From Sphaerosporella brunnea (Eukaryota > Ascomycota > Pezizomycetes > Pezizales > Pyronemataceae), in the NCBI GenBank assembly GCA_008704415.1, contig VXIS01000006.1:1-64000 (forward strand): a stretch of DNA of 64,000 nt, read 5' to 3'. Positions 43,307 to 54,153 of this stretch are shown one piece after another (position 1 is the first letter of the stretch; each line of letters begins with the position of its first letter). The position numbers and the translations under genes were made by a program. Under the pieces are notes generated by a model. It searched no databases, was not told where the DNA came from, and worked only from the letters and a program-made list of their open reading frames with translations.

Positions 43307-43627
43307 ATGCAGACACGCCCACATGTGCCGCCCGATAACGAATCACTCATCAAGCAAGTCATCCAGGCACAGTTAAATGGTGATTGCGAACTCCGGGAAA
43401 CTGGTCATAAATTTAGCAACCATGAGAGCGCATTTGCCAAGGTACAACAATATGCCTTTGCAAACGGGTTTGACGTGGTGGAGACACAGTGGGATCCTAA
43501 GCAACATCGACGCGCGTATTCCTGTGTCCACTTTGGGAAGCCCAAGAACTGGCGGAAGCTCCAGGGAGAGGCACTTAGCCGGGAAACATTTGGTGCGTTG
43601 GACGGAGCTACTGCGAATGGCGAGTGA
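43307..43627 (+). CDS. Stand-alone FAR1/MULE-type DNA-binding domain ORF
   Basis: 106 aa from ATG 43307 to TGA 43625-43627. The N-terminus is short; then come SNHESAFAKVQQYAFANGF, DVVETQWDPKQHRRAYSCVH and FGKPKNWRKLQ. This is the layout of the FAR1-like domain at the front of Mutator-like transposases (F....A...V..YA...GF.V, then basic, then C.H.G). The usual second Cys/His pair and the MULE catalytic core are absent. A TTTATAC box lies about 230 nt upstream and AATAAAAATAAATAAA just downstream (43667-43682), so it may be transcribed on its own. It could be a transposase fragment or a co-opted DNA-binding protein. Confidence 0.5.
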   Translation: MQTRPHVPPDNESLIKQVIQAQLNGDCELRETGHKFSNHESAFAKVQQYAFANGFDVVETQWDPKQHRRAYSCVHFGKPKNWRKLQGEALSRETFGALDGATANGE

Positions 43628-43682
43628 CTGCGTCTGAGGCAGGGAATGGTATCTTTTTTAAAACAAATAAAAATAAATAAAA

Positions 43683-45723
43683 CATTGTGCACTCTAATAA
43701 GTACCACACACGCCAGGTTGGACGTACCTGGGCAGAAACTGTCACGCAGCTGTGTCGTTCCAGCGGGCCAAAAAAGGGTTAGCGAATGGACGTATGGACG
43801 TTCCGACGTTGAGACATCCAGCACTGCAACCATGCTATTCAAGCAAACCTGTCTCTCTATCCAGAGCATAAATACCTCCATCCAGGGAACCTAATCGCAG
43901 TTAGTGAAGCCACACCAGATCAAGAAGCTACCTGGAAGGCGGTCAATTAGGTGCAGTGGTGGGTCTAGATGTCGGAAGGATGTGGACATCAACATTTGAA
44001 TCGAAATGCAGACTCACCCGACCCGGCGGAACAGTTTAGTAGAAAACGGCGTTCTAAAACCCAGCGGCCTGCGATCGCCAGCGCCGGCCACCGCTGGACC
44101 GTGCGTCGATGTTGCCAATCTTGCGCAGCTGGGATACTCGGCCGTCGAGACATTGGATGTTTTGTTCTTCTGGAGCGGACCCTCCGCCGAGTGGTAGTTT
44201 AGTGCATGCAAAACTGTCGCAGCGCCGAGTACGGCTGTCTAGCACTCCCAATGGGGGTATTGCACAGAGTTGGGGCCACACTTCGGCGAAGAGCATTCGT
44301 TCCTTCAAATGCCGATCACTGCATCGACAAATCCGATGTCAGACACAACCAGACACGTGTTTGTCACAGATGATGCTGAGGGCCGTTCTAGTTACGAAAT
44401 GCTTTGGTGTAAACATAGCCCACCCCCGATAGAGGCTCGCTGAGGCAGTCTCGTTGCGAGGGGAGCCTGGGGTGGCGCTGATATTAGGGCGTTAGATAAC
44501 GGTGCTGTTTTGAGCAAGGGGGAGGCGGGCGCGGGGTGCGGAGCGCGGGTGATTGGCCGTGATGGGGTCGCCTCGGGGATGTGATCAATCCACAAGGGCC
44601 TTGATGCTACCTGAGGAAGGGACCAGTTCAAAAGGTACTGAGCTTAAGTGGCAGGGTCCAGCAGGGGCGATAGGTATGGCTGCTGTGCAACGAACGTCTG
44701 TTTTTTACACCGGCATCCTGTTCCTTCTTCTTGCTTCCCGTGGTCTTCCACGTCCTGAGCAGCCCCACGTGACGGTGTTCCTTTGCGTTGATCTGTCATT
44801 TTGGCATTGTATCTTACAAAATACCTGTGACGACATCACTTTGTGCCATCCTCAACGCTCGCCACAGTACTCTCGTCACTGACCGCGTGTATACGCATAT
44901 TTTACAGCGGTGGTCAGCGTCGCTGTAGACCTCTTCGTGGCAAATATCGACTCGCTTCCCGACCAGGTCTACACGCTGAGGTGGTTTGTGGTTTTGAATC
45001 CCTTGCAAAGCAAAAGTCATCTTCAAGAATTCCAAAATGGCGTGCATGTATATCCACGGACATGGCTGCATCGTGGATACGTTTGAAAGTTGCCGCTGCG
45101 GCAAAACAGGGGGATGATTTAGTAGCGACCCCAGGCTGGTTTCCTGAGTCTGTGGAGGCCGCCTGGGCCACGGCCTTGTCCCCTGCCCGCTCTACACGGA
45201 GTTCGATGCCTTGCCGACGCCGCTAGTATGGTGTGAACTCTTCCGAACGTTGCAGTTGTTCGGAGGTACTTTTGGGACCTTTTTGATCGCATCAAAAGCG
45301 CTGATAGGGTGTTTTGCGTCGCGCAATTGCAAAACACAGTCGTCTCTTTGTTGGGTCCACGACCCATTAGGGAGCGGAGGCGACTCGACTCGCAAACAGT
45401 GGTTTTCCGCCGGTAAGGAGTGACGTTACTCGCCTCCACCGGGTGGGTGGGGTGAGCGTTGCTCGAGCCGCATTGCAGCGCAGGTGGAGTATTGGAAACC
45501 GATTGGGACATTCAGATTGCTTCTCCACGGCCCCGTTCGTATCCGGTGGTATTTTGGCCATTCCTGACAGAGCATCCCGGGTGGTTTGACTAAGCAAGAG
45601 CTGCTACTTACCCGGTCACCGCGCACCGCGCCCTAGGCATCTCCCCATCACTCACCTCTCCCACTACCACCCGTACTTCGAACAATCCAAACCTCTCCAC
45701 CCCGTACAACCTCATCCTTCACC
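43683..45723. other. No gene recognised
   Basis: Frames of 60-130 aa occur on both strands (44109-44432 plus, 44843-45226 plus, 45119-45511 minus). None has a recognisable domain, and frames on opposite strands overlap. Confidence 0.4.
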
Positions 45724-46967
45724 ATGGACGGTTTAGCCCCGCCCAACACGCACGATGCCGCCCGCCGTGAAAAGGTGCCTACTCCTCAGCAACCTCCTTC
45801 ACCGCTGTCCTCGCTGCCAACACTCGTCTCTTCTGCGGCGCGTCTTCACGAAGCCGTCAATACCGTGCTCCGTCACCGTGCCTCTGGCTAGCCTGTCACT
45901 ATTTCCGTCGCCACCGCCGATGAATATGACAGGGTGGCCACCTACCTCTGGGACAAAGTTCGTGCTCGGTGCGCGTTATGTCCATCCCAATCGCGTCGGG
46001 TCAAAACGTTGGGCTGCGCAGTAAGCACTTTGACTGACTGGGTGCTTGCTGTTATGCCAGCGCCGAGCTGAATCCACGCGACCATTGCCGACTTTATCAT
46101 CTACGAAATAAAGGCGGCCGTGCGGTCGCCTTCATTTGTGCCCGCTCCCTGGCCTCCGACCGTCGTTAGATCTCGCAACAGCGCTAGCGTATGCTGCAAG
46201 TATGGAGGTGAACGCTTTGAGTTTATGCCTGATGGGTGTTTGGTTTTCACAAATGACGAAGTACCGTGGCTGGTGGTTGAGGTAGCCGACTCCGAGTGAA
46301 CCGCTCACATTCAGGAGAAAATGTGGACATATCTGCTTGTCACCTTGGGAGTTATTCGCTATGGCACTGCCTCAACATGCTTACGAGGATTCAGTTGAAC
46401 CGTGATATTGTTCAGCCTAAGCAACACAGTCGGCGGAAGGCCATGGTTAAAGCGGAGATAGGCCGTTTACACCATGCTGGAGAAGGAGGATCCAAGGTCT
46501 CTATCAAAGAACACGCTGAACGCAACATAGCTCGCCCTCTGCACAAGGAGCCCAACCGCCTTCGCGAGCCTGAGGATGACCTCATTCTTCAGCGCTCGGG
46601 AAAGTACGTCCTCGCGACCATCAGCGTCTTCTCTTCCAATGTGTTTCCGCTGCCAGATGGGACCCTGCAGCGCCGGCTCACCTATCCCGTCCCACCCACC
46701 CCCATCTGGCCATCGCATCTGATCGATGGTTTTTCCATTAGGTGGAAGGACATCAACCATCCGGATCTGCCTGAACAAATGCTGCTCACGGAGGCTTTTG
46801 TATATTTCGATTGACTTCACTCGATGGTAAACGATGTATTCACAGCTGAACCGACGGGTACTTGGCCAACGGTTGCGGTCTCCGTGGGTCCGCCATCCCC
46901 GGTTTCTTTAAATGATGTTAATGTGTCCAGTGAAGATGATAGTGACGATGCCGAGTGGACGTCGTAG
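45724..46967 (+). pseudogene. Decayed PD-(D/E)XK (Uma2-like) nuclease-family gene
   Basis: ATG 45724 starts a Pro/Ser/Ala-rich N-terminus that stops at TAG 45889-45891, and similar reading resumes after it. At about 46205-46300 a frame gives FEFMPDGCLVFTNDEVPWLV and VEVADSE, the PD...(D/E) spacing seen in Uma2-type PD-(D/E)XK folds, then TGA. The next helix (KMWTYLLVTLGVIRYG) is followed by a frame change into 46296-46814 (DIVQPKQHSRRKAMVKAEIG...), a stop, and an acidic tail in the same frame (SSEDDSDDAEWTS) ending TAG 46965-46967. At least two stops and a frameshift make it a pseudogene of about 400 codons. Activity in the intact family is presumed nuclease-like; that is inference. Confidence 0.5.
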
Positions 46968-47902
46968 GGCAAGCTGAGCAATTGATTGTGCTGGGAGCCT
47001 TGGGCATTTTGGGTTTTCTGGTTGTTTGGCGTTCAGTGTTGCGATGAATACGATTGCAACTTGTGTTCTTTCTTTCTTCAAATCGTAATGGCCTGCATCC
47101 AGTGTTCCTGATAGACAGACCAAAAAGCAGGGCGCGTTGGGCATGCGGCATAAAAGCAACATCTGGGCGTGACCTCTGTTTGCCCAAGCTGTCTAGAATA
47201 GCGAAGGGCTGGCGTGAAGGGCTGGCAGGCGGGGTGCTTAAGTGGCGAGTAACGCGCAGTGATCCTCGTACTTTGGGGGGTGACCGCGGACAGATGCGAT
47301 CGCCGGCAAGGTACATTTCTCATGAATTCACTCTACGTGCCAATCAACCACAATATGCGATAGTGTCATTCATAATTTTGGACCGAGCCCACCGAACCGC
47401 AACGCTGTAGCCGATCCAACCATTGGTCGAGGGTCAAGAAAGCGGACGCTGATATTCAGAGTAAAGATAACGAGGGGGAACGAAGAATGGTGGCGGTGTA
47501 CGGAATGCCGGTCGGAGTAACAGGTCGGCAAACATCGGGGAAAACCGCCCCGCGCATACAAAAACCACTGGGTGCTCCACCAATTAATCCACGGACCATC
47601 CGCCCAAGGCCCACGGAATCGGAAGAGAGGGAAACATCATTGAGCGTGCGGAGACCAATCATGGGCAACCGCGGCCCCCAGGTCCCGATCAGAATGTTCA
47701 GCTCACTGTGTTTAAGGGACTACTGTGTGTCTGGAATGTGTGTGCCCCCGTCGCTTTTCACCAAGCGGAGAATCGTGAGAGAGACCAGTCGGCCAGGGGT
47801 AGGTTCGTGCCCTTTCAGGGCTCGTCTCGCGAACTCGAGCCGATCCATGACCAGCTCGAGCCGGGCTCGAGCCTCCCCGGAAAACAAATCTGACCGCGCG
47901 AT
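46968..47902. other. No gene recognised
   Basis: Frames of 118 aa (47054-47410 plus), 132 aa (46918-47316 minus) and 139 aa (47487-47906 plus) lack domains. A CTCGAGCCGGGCTCGAGCC-like palindromic stretch lies near 47850. Confidence 0.4.
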
Positions 47903-48080
47903 GTAGCCTAGGCGAGTCAGCCTGAACTAGCGGAGGCTACTAGTGGATCCGGGAAGGGAGGTGCCGGAGGGGAGATGGTGATGGCGGTAAACCGCCAAAG
48001 GGTATACAACCCTTAGGTGGCGTAGTGGGTGGTGCGGCATCGCCGCACTCGTTTTCTCACCAACGTCCCTCAACAGAGGG
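47903..48080. repeat. Run of five short perfect hairpins
   Basis: Stems: GTAGCCT 47903-47909 with 47934-47940; GGCGGT 47983-47988 with 47991-47996; AAGGGT 47998-48003 with 48009-48014; GTGCGGC 48032-48038 with 48042-48048; CCCTC 48067-48071 with 48076-48080. All have exact complements and, except the first, loops of 2-5 nt. Confidence 0.75.
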
Positions 48081-48530
48081 TCCGGATCCGAGCGGCTTTC
48101 CGTAGAGAGGAAGAAGCACCATAGCACCATCCCAGAGAACCGCGAGCTGGGCACTGTGCCCTGATCCAACGTCAACCGGGGTGGGAATGACGGGTGAAGG
48201 AGGAGAGAAGGAGAACGCGGCTTAAGCATTATGTCGAATATTGAGTGCACTGTGGCCGATGGGAGGCTAGTGCGGACATCGTGGTAATGGGCAGTGTTCA
48301 TATGCAAATTCAATTTTATGTGTGAGTATGAAGTGCGCAGGTTGACCATGTCGATTATGTTCTCGAGCTACAGGCAGTAGCCGCTCACATGATCAGGTCA
48401 GCCTGCAAGGGATGATTGCTACCTATGTTCGAAGCGCATCAAGTTGGGAGGGAGGTGGGGTTGCTTGCGATGGCGGGTGACAGCCGGCGATTTGTGCACT
48501 CATGTTTCAGTTCTGGTTCTATCTCCTAAT
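48081..48530. other. No gene recognised
   Basis: A 140-aa minus frame (47927-48349) spans this and the hairpin run; I see no domain in it. Confidence 0.4.
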
Positions 48531-48942
48531 CAGTGATGCACACGAGAACGCGAGATGAGACTGAGAATGATTGAGACACGTCGAAAACTGTCAATACCAC
48601 TCGATAATGGCGAGACTGACCAAGAATGACGGCGGCCTCGCGAGACCAGGCGAGACCAGGCGAGAATGTCTCCGGCGCGGGAGAGGTTCCAGTCTACATC
48701 GTAGACTGGGCGGACGGGTCATGCGCGCTGGTGCACCTAGATAGGCGAGGAACATAACAACGATACCATTGCAGACACTATCCTCGTACAATAGCAATTT
48801 GTGTACCTGAACGTTAGCGAGACAACCGAGCACTTCCGAGAATGACGAGACCGAACGAGAAGCGTCGAGACTGCCACGACACCGCACGAATCTCCCGAGA
48901 GCGAGACCCTGGGCGAGAATTCTCGACTCGTGTGCAACACTG
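48531..48942. mobile_element. hAT-type MITE, second insertion of the arm family
   Basis: Starts CAGTGATGCACACGAG and ends, in reverse complement, CAGTGTTGCACACGAG. A perfect 8-bp target duplication CTCCTAAT flanks it (48523-48530 and 48943-48950). The body is GAGA-rich like 12470-12809 but longer (412 bp) and more diverged, with a non-GAGA stretch in the middle. Confidence 0.85.
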
Positions 48943-49585
48943 CTCCTAATATCACGATTCATCGGCTGTCACCCGCTTTCGGCGTACCACCACTTCACAT
49001 TCCTGTTTCTTCCTTCTTGAATGTTCAAGAGTGAGTACGCGATCGGAGGGGCGTAAATTTTAACATAACGCTCAAGCCAAGCTCGTCCCTGAATCATTTT
49101 CGTGCGAGCCGGCCCAGTCTCAAAAGTATGTCGACTCGAACCGGCTCAAGCTCGTGGCCTGCGTTTTTGGCTCTAGCCGACGTTGCCCGTGTCCATCACT
49201 AACGTCAATGATGGTTGACATGGACGCGATGGTCTAGCTGGACACCTGAGCCTGAGCTTATACGCACCCGGCACCCCCCATCAACCCCTTTTATCATCCT
49301 GAAATGTCGCCTTGTGCTTGTTGGATGGGTTGAGTGTGTTGGGAGGGGGCCTAGTGGCTGTGCGCTTCTTTTTTGCCTCAGATGCAGTATCGTTAGCAAT
49401 TCTGGCCAGTCAACGGTTGTGGAGGTACGTGCTATTAAATGATAGGCCTCACTAATTTGCTTGCTATTAGACTCTGTTTTCTTTGGTGCTTTCATAAGGT
49501 GAAAGTGGGTCTCTTCTACAATAGTCTCACAAGTCAAGGCAGCCTCCATGCCGGAGGGTAACTGTAAAGCCCAGTCGTGTAGCTC

Positions 49586-49771
49586 CTAAATATCGGTGGT
49601 GTCAACTATTTTCTGTTTAGAATCGAGGAGATGCTTTGGATGTTGAATCTGAACCCCCGCAAAATTGTGATCCAATACTTCACGTCGTCGGAATGGATAG
49701 ATTCCAGCCTCTGTGTAGGCAGAAAGGATGATCTTCTTGGAAAAGGCTATCCGTGGAGACTGCTGGCACAT
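49586..49771 (-). pseudogene. Pogo-type transposase, C-terminal remnant
   Basis: 61 codons on the minus strand: RIAFSKKIILSAYTEAGIYP, then F and RREVL. The pattern I..AY..AGI.PF....VL is typical just after the DDE_1 core of fungal pogo/Fot1 transposases. A further 114-aa frame (49205-49549; TCETIVEETHFHLMKAPKK) extends into the left TIR and may be the original C-terminal end. Confidence 0.6.
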
Positions 49772-49858
49772 TGGAAAGAGGCCTCGTTTTAAAATGTTCT
49801 GGTATCGGTGTGTTCGTGTCCACTCATTGATATCACCTCGAGTAGGGCGGTTGCTCCT

Positions 49859-50522
49859 CTATTTATGCCCACCACACCGCTTTTGGTAACCAACCAAACA
49901 AGACCTCAATGCGCTCGCGCTGTTTTATCTCCCTCACCAATACCCAAAGAGTTTTTCTAATAAGTTTCAGCTCCCCCCAGCCAGCGCTTCTGACAAAATG
50001 AGCCCAGGTGTCTGAGCGGGTGGGAGAGCCAAATTATCACGGTTGAACGCTTCTAGAAGGGGTCTTGTTTGTGCGCATGCTACAGCGTTCTCACAAAATG
50101 TTCTCCTCTATGCTCTCTTGCTCCGGTTAATGTCTCATGGTAGCCGGGTGTCAAGAGCTCTCGTGGTGGTGGTGTAGATGGAGTGCTTAGGAGAACCACG
50201 CCGGCTCCACTATTTATGCCAAAACACCGCTCTTGGTGATAATCCAGACGAGACCTCAATGCACTCGTGCTCTGTTATGTCCATCACCAATGCCCAAAGA
50301 ATGTTTCTAGTAAGTTTCAGCCCACACCAGCCAGCGCTTCTGACAACATGAGCTCAGGTGTCTGAGTGGGTGGGAGAGCCAAAATATCACGGTTGGACGC
50401 TTCTAGAAGGGGTTTCAATTGCGCGGATGCTACAGCGTTCTCAGAAAATGTTCTTTACTATGCTCTCTTGCGCCAATTAAAGTCTCATGTCCAGAACTCT
50501 CGTGCAGGTGGTCTAGATGGGG
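49859..50522. repeat. Direct duplication inside the pogo-like element
   Basis: Copy 1 is about 49859-50182 and copy 2 about 50210-50522, offset about 350 bp. Shared blocks include GCCAGCGCTTCTGACAA and TGCTACAGCGTTCTCA. Divergence is moderate, so the duplication is old. Confidence 0.8.
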
Positions 50523-51012
50523 GGTGCCGGGTGCGTATAAGCTCAAGCTCGGGTGGCCAGCTAGACCATCGCGTCCATGTCAACCATCATTGATGTTAGT
50601 GCAGAACTTATACTTTTGCAACTTGCTCTTTGACTTAAATTCTTCTATTCCATGTAATCTATTTGATAGTGCTGATACTGTTTTCAATTGGATCATGTAG
50701 CTCTATCACGAGCAGCGCCAAGAGGTATCTGCCGCTTTGTGAGGCTCCCTCATTTGGATTCACTGGAGCTTCGACTTGTGGATACAACCCTCAAACACCG
50801 ACGGAACAACTAAATGCTTGTGATCGGATTTGTTGTTTCCAGGCATGAGAATGAAGACTTCATTACTTCGGCCATATTCTAGATCTGGTTGAACGATTCT
50901 AGATCTGGTTGCACAACGTACACTCCATCGCAGGGAGTCAATAGCCCTCTAGGATAAGACACCGTAACTGTTCAAGAAGAGACATTATCCAAAAAAAGGG
51001 AGAGAACGTATG

Positions 51013-52286
51013 ATTGAGTGGCAAAAGCTTGGGCCGTTGAGAACGCTACGCAACATAGCAACCTACATTTGAGCTTTGCCTCAGAGAAACCAGCGCTTCC
51101 TGGCAATTCATACTACGAGTGATGAGAATGAAATTGCCAACACTGCCCACTTGCTTCGGCATGCAGAGAACGACACCCGGTGGAAATCAAATTTCGTTAT
51201 AATTGAGCGCATCCTCAAACTGAGGAATAGTGACAACCTCTTCGTTCATACGACCAGAAGATTTGCTGAACGCCTAAGACTGGACTGTCTTAGAATAAAT
51301 AATCTCAATCCTGCAACACTTTGAGAAAGCAACAAAGGGTTGAGAATGCCATGCAGAGAAGGGCTTACACGGAACTGTGAGAGAGGTTTTAAAAGCATTG
51401 CTTGGTTTTAAAGCGCACCTCACTGCCTGCTATAAACATCACAAGAACCGACAGGAGCAGAATGCAGACAAAAATCCTTTTTCAGATTCTAGAAACCTCA
51501 CTCAGGAATGGCCTAGACCACATAGATAAACACATTACAATCACCGCAGAAATTCCCGTGTACCTAGCTGCTGTCATCTTGGATCCCCGATTGAAGTAGC
51601 AGAGTTCGGAGATTATGGGCAGTCTCAAACACCTGACACCTGCAAGCTACGCAGACTAAATGAATTATGACAAACACCTGGTGCAGAGCCTTCGGGATCA
51701 CAGTATACCGGAGATGATGAGGAGATTGCAAATCCACTCGTCAGCGGGGAAACATCCAGCGATTTCCTACATGCACTTATTATGGAGGTGGCCCAGGCCC
51801 CACCGCCTGCACCTCCTCCTCCCTTGCTGGCAGCCTCTTTGGGAGCCAAAGACCTGGCAAAGGCACGCAGAGGACTGGGCTATTGCCTCATAAACCCTTG
51901 CTTTTGTGCAACTACTGGAACGACTAATCGGGCTGCGCAGGTTGGCTGTGTGGCCAAAGCGCCCTTGAGGAATACCACCACTGGCTAAAGAAAGCTCAGA
52001 ACGCCACAGTGAGCGACCTCCTTGGCTACTGGAAGCTTCCACAGACTTCGTACGCAAAGCTCGCATTAATGGGATTGTAAATCTTGACCATCTCGGCGAT
52101 TTCAGATGAAGTGGAGCGGGTTTTTCCAGCGCCAAATTGACCATCAATGACCGTCGGGCTGGCGTCAAATTTCACATCATGGAAGCATGAGAGTGTTTGG
52201 ACCACTGGGAGGCAGCAAAAAAAAACAACGAGTGGAAGGAGGAAGGGGAGGCGGAGGCGGAAATTATGTATGTAAGTACTGAGTAG
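51013..52286 (+). pseudogene. Decayed hAT transposase
   Basis: In one frame: EWQKLGPLRTLRNIATYI, stop, ALPQRNQRFLAI, then LLRHAENDTRWKSNFVIIER, the hAT D-TRW...ML.R region. After several frame changes and stops come PVYLAAVILDPRLK (about 51555-51599) and the C-terminal dimerisation region: HHWLKKAQN, ISDEVERVFSSAKLTIND, RRAGVKFHI and, after a stop, ECLDHWEAAKK, ending TAG 52284-52286. The N-terminal BED finger and first catalytic Asp region are not visible. It cannot make a working transposase. Whether it ever moved the hAT MITEs in this window is unknown; its own TIRs were not found. Confidence 0.85.
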
Positions 52287-52957
52287 AGTAGGAGCGGGAC
52301 GGATGTGGCATAAAGTTGAATTTTTTTACTTCTACTATTTGTGAAGTAGCCCGCCGGCCCTCCCGTCTGGGTTTGAAGCTCAACCCTCCAGACCGGCTTC
52401 CTTGGCAGCCTAAGCAGCCCAAACACCACCCGGCCGGCGGCCTGGCTATCAGGGTCACACGTCAGTTTGTACCACCGCGACCACATCCGCGAGCTCTAGA
52501 GTGTGCTGTTGACTACCAGACAGAATGTTGCGGTCAAATCGTAGTTTATCTTCAGCGAGGGTTGTTGCTGTCTCCATAACGGTGGTTGAAGATCGAAGCG
52601 CAGTTGCAAAATGCTGAGGAATAATAGCAGATTCACAGTAAACGTATTGGCCATACCCGTGCGCTAGTTGGATGCGTGGCTCCTAGCAATCAATGACTAT
52701 TATCCTCGATACACCGTCGTGGTTGGGAAATCCACTCGAAACGAATGTATATGAACCTTCTCCCATCGATTGGTGTGGCCTACTCTGTACCTCCACCCAC
52801 ACACCGGCCACGGATTTACATCACGAAACGAGGTGCTCTATACGTAGTGTTGATTACACGTGCACCATCAACTCTTTGCAGACGAAAATCAACTCAGTAC
52901 AGAATGTATATCGTCGTACGCAGTTTTTATCTTTCCTTCATCGCGTCGGCGGCGGTG
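52287..52957. other. No gene recognised
   Basis: A 164-aa plus frame (52745-53239) runs into the antisense of the next gene and is taken as a shadow. A 104-aa minus frame (52172-52486) also lacks a domain. Confidence 0.4.
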
Positions 52958-54153
52958 TCAAGGTATGTCGATCTCTCGATCGTCATAGAATATAATAGGA
53001 CACAGCGTTCCCTTTACTGCGTCGAGCGTGGTGGAGACGTCCTGGATGACATACCACGTGTTGTCTTCCACCGACCAGCAACGCCAAATCAACGATGTAA
53101 CGACAAAGCCGCTGCTATTCGGGGTTCGATGAAACGCATCTTCGAGGATCATGCGGACCATGGGCAAGGGAGTGGAAGCCTCGACCAAGATCATTCCGGG
53201 GTTGCAGGTGATGCATGGTCGCCGGGTATGGTAACCTGACTTCCAGTCCGCCGCGATGGCGATGTATTTCTTAGCCGGTGGCGATGCCGGGGTGAAGGTC
53301 AGGCGATTGTCAGATGTCTCCACCGTGATGGTTCGGTCGAGATCGATGCAGTCCGCAAGGCGCTCCGAGTCGCTGATTTCCACGCCGATCTTGATTTCGT
53401 GTTTTGCTTTTCGTTGTCCCGCGTACTCTGGCATCTGCCGCATGAGCTCTGCGACGAGGCCTTTCAGCTGGCCAACAGTGATGTTCCGCGGCCGCGGGAG
53501 TTGGGTGTACAAATCAACGCCCGGCGGTGAGACGAAGCGTAGGTGATGTTTCGTGCGCGACAGGATCGGCTCGCCTTCGACCACGAACGGGGCGTAGATG
53601 TACGGGATCTCCTGATTCACGAAGGGCCAAAGCGCCGGGAGGATGGGGTCGCCAAACATATCCGTAATCGCGTGCATGTCGATCTCCATGTCCTCCATCA
53701 CTCCGATTTCCAGCCCCTGTCAACGAGTCAGCGTCCGGGCGTCACGGGTGGCAGGGGAAGAGCGGGCTGTATCACCTCCCAGGTTTCCACTGTCTGCCGA
53801 TCGAGGTGATATACCTGCTGTTCTGGGTCGTCTTCGATCGAGAACTTCAGCAGCGTAGTACCCCACTGCCCAAGTACCATGCTGAGCATCATCCATCTGG
53901 TCATTTTATCGCGCCGGGGCAGCTGCTCAAACACCCGGGCCTGGAAGGGGCACGACGTCTGTGGATGCGGCTCGAACTCGTCCACTAGCAGGTGAGGATC
54001 CAGCGGCGGCTCCTCGCCTTCACTGGTTGTGGGCTGCGCAGTGTGGGTGACAGTGCTCGCTGGTTCCATCGCGTTGATGGGAGAGGCAGTAGTCATCGCT
54101 GCGTTCGTGTTGCCGTATAGAGCGTTGAATTCTGGGGGGCGAAGAGGTTGCAT
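52958..54153 (-). CDS. Unrecognised 378-aa protein, two exons, intact
   Basis: Minus-strand exon 1 is 53776-54153 (ATG at 54153) and exon 2 is 52958-53716. The intron 53717-53775 (59 nt) has a GTGATA donor, a GCTGAC branch and a GACAG acceptor, phase 0 on both sides, replacing an in-frame TGA. An upstream in-frame ATG at 54249 would give 410 aa but sits against a 14-C run (54222-54235). The N-third is Thr/Ser/Pro-rich. The core is mixed alpha/beta (LPRRDKMTRWMMLSMVLGQW, EIKIGVEISDSERLADCIDL, KKYIAIAADWKSGYHTRRPC, PGMILVEASTPLPMVRMILE). No signal peptide or membrane span is evident. I recognise no family. Length, clean splice and protein-like composition support a real gene. Confidence 0.75.

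Larger units (their letters stand above)
49202..50596. mobile_element. Pogo-like (Tc1/mariner) element with 81-bp TIRs
   Basis: TIRs at 49202-49282 and 50516-50596 match at about 77 of 81 positions (ACRTCAATGATGGTTGACAT...). TA dinucleotides flank both ends (49200-49201 and 50597-50598), as expected for Tc1/mariner. The interior carries a pogo-type transposase C-terminus on the minus strand and a direct duplication of about 310 bp. The catalytic DDD region is missing, so it is a deletion derivative. Confidence 0.75.

Noticed and set aside
51013..52286. RIP (repeat-induced point mutation) as the cause of the stops
   Set aside because: Some stops could come from C-to-T change, but several frame breaks are indels and no strong TpA bias is evident by eye; a RIP-index calculation would be needed.
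52745..53239. 164-aa plus frame
   Set aside because: It overlaps in antisense the spliced gene at 52958-54153, which has better start, intron and composition.
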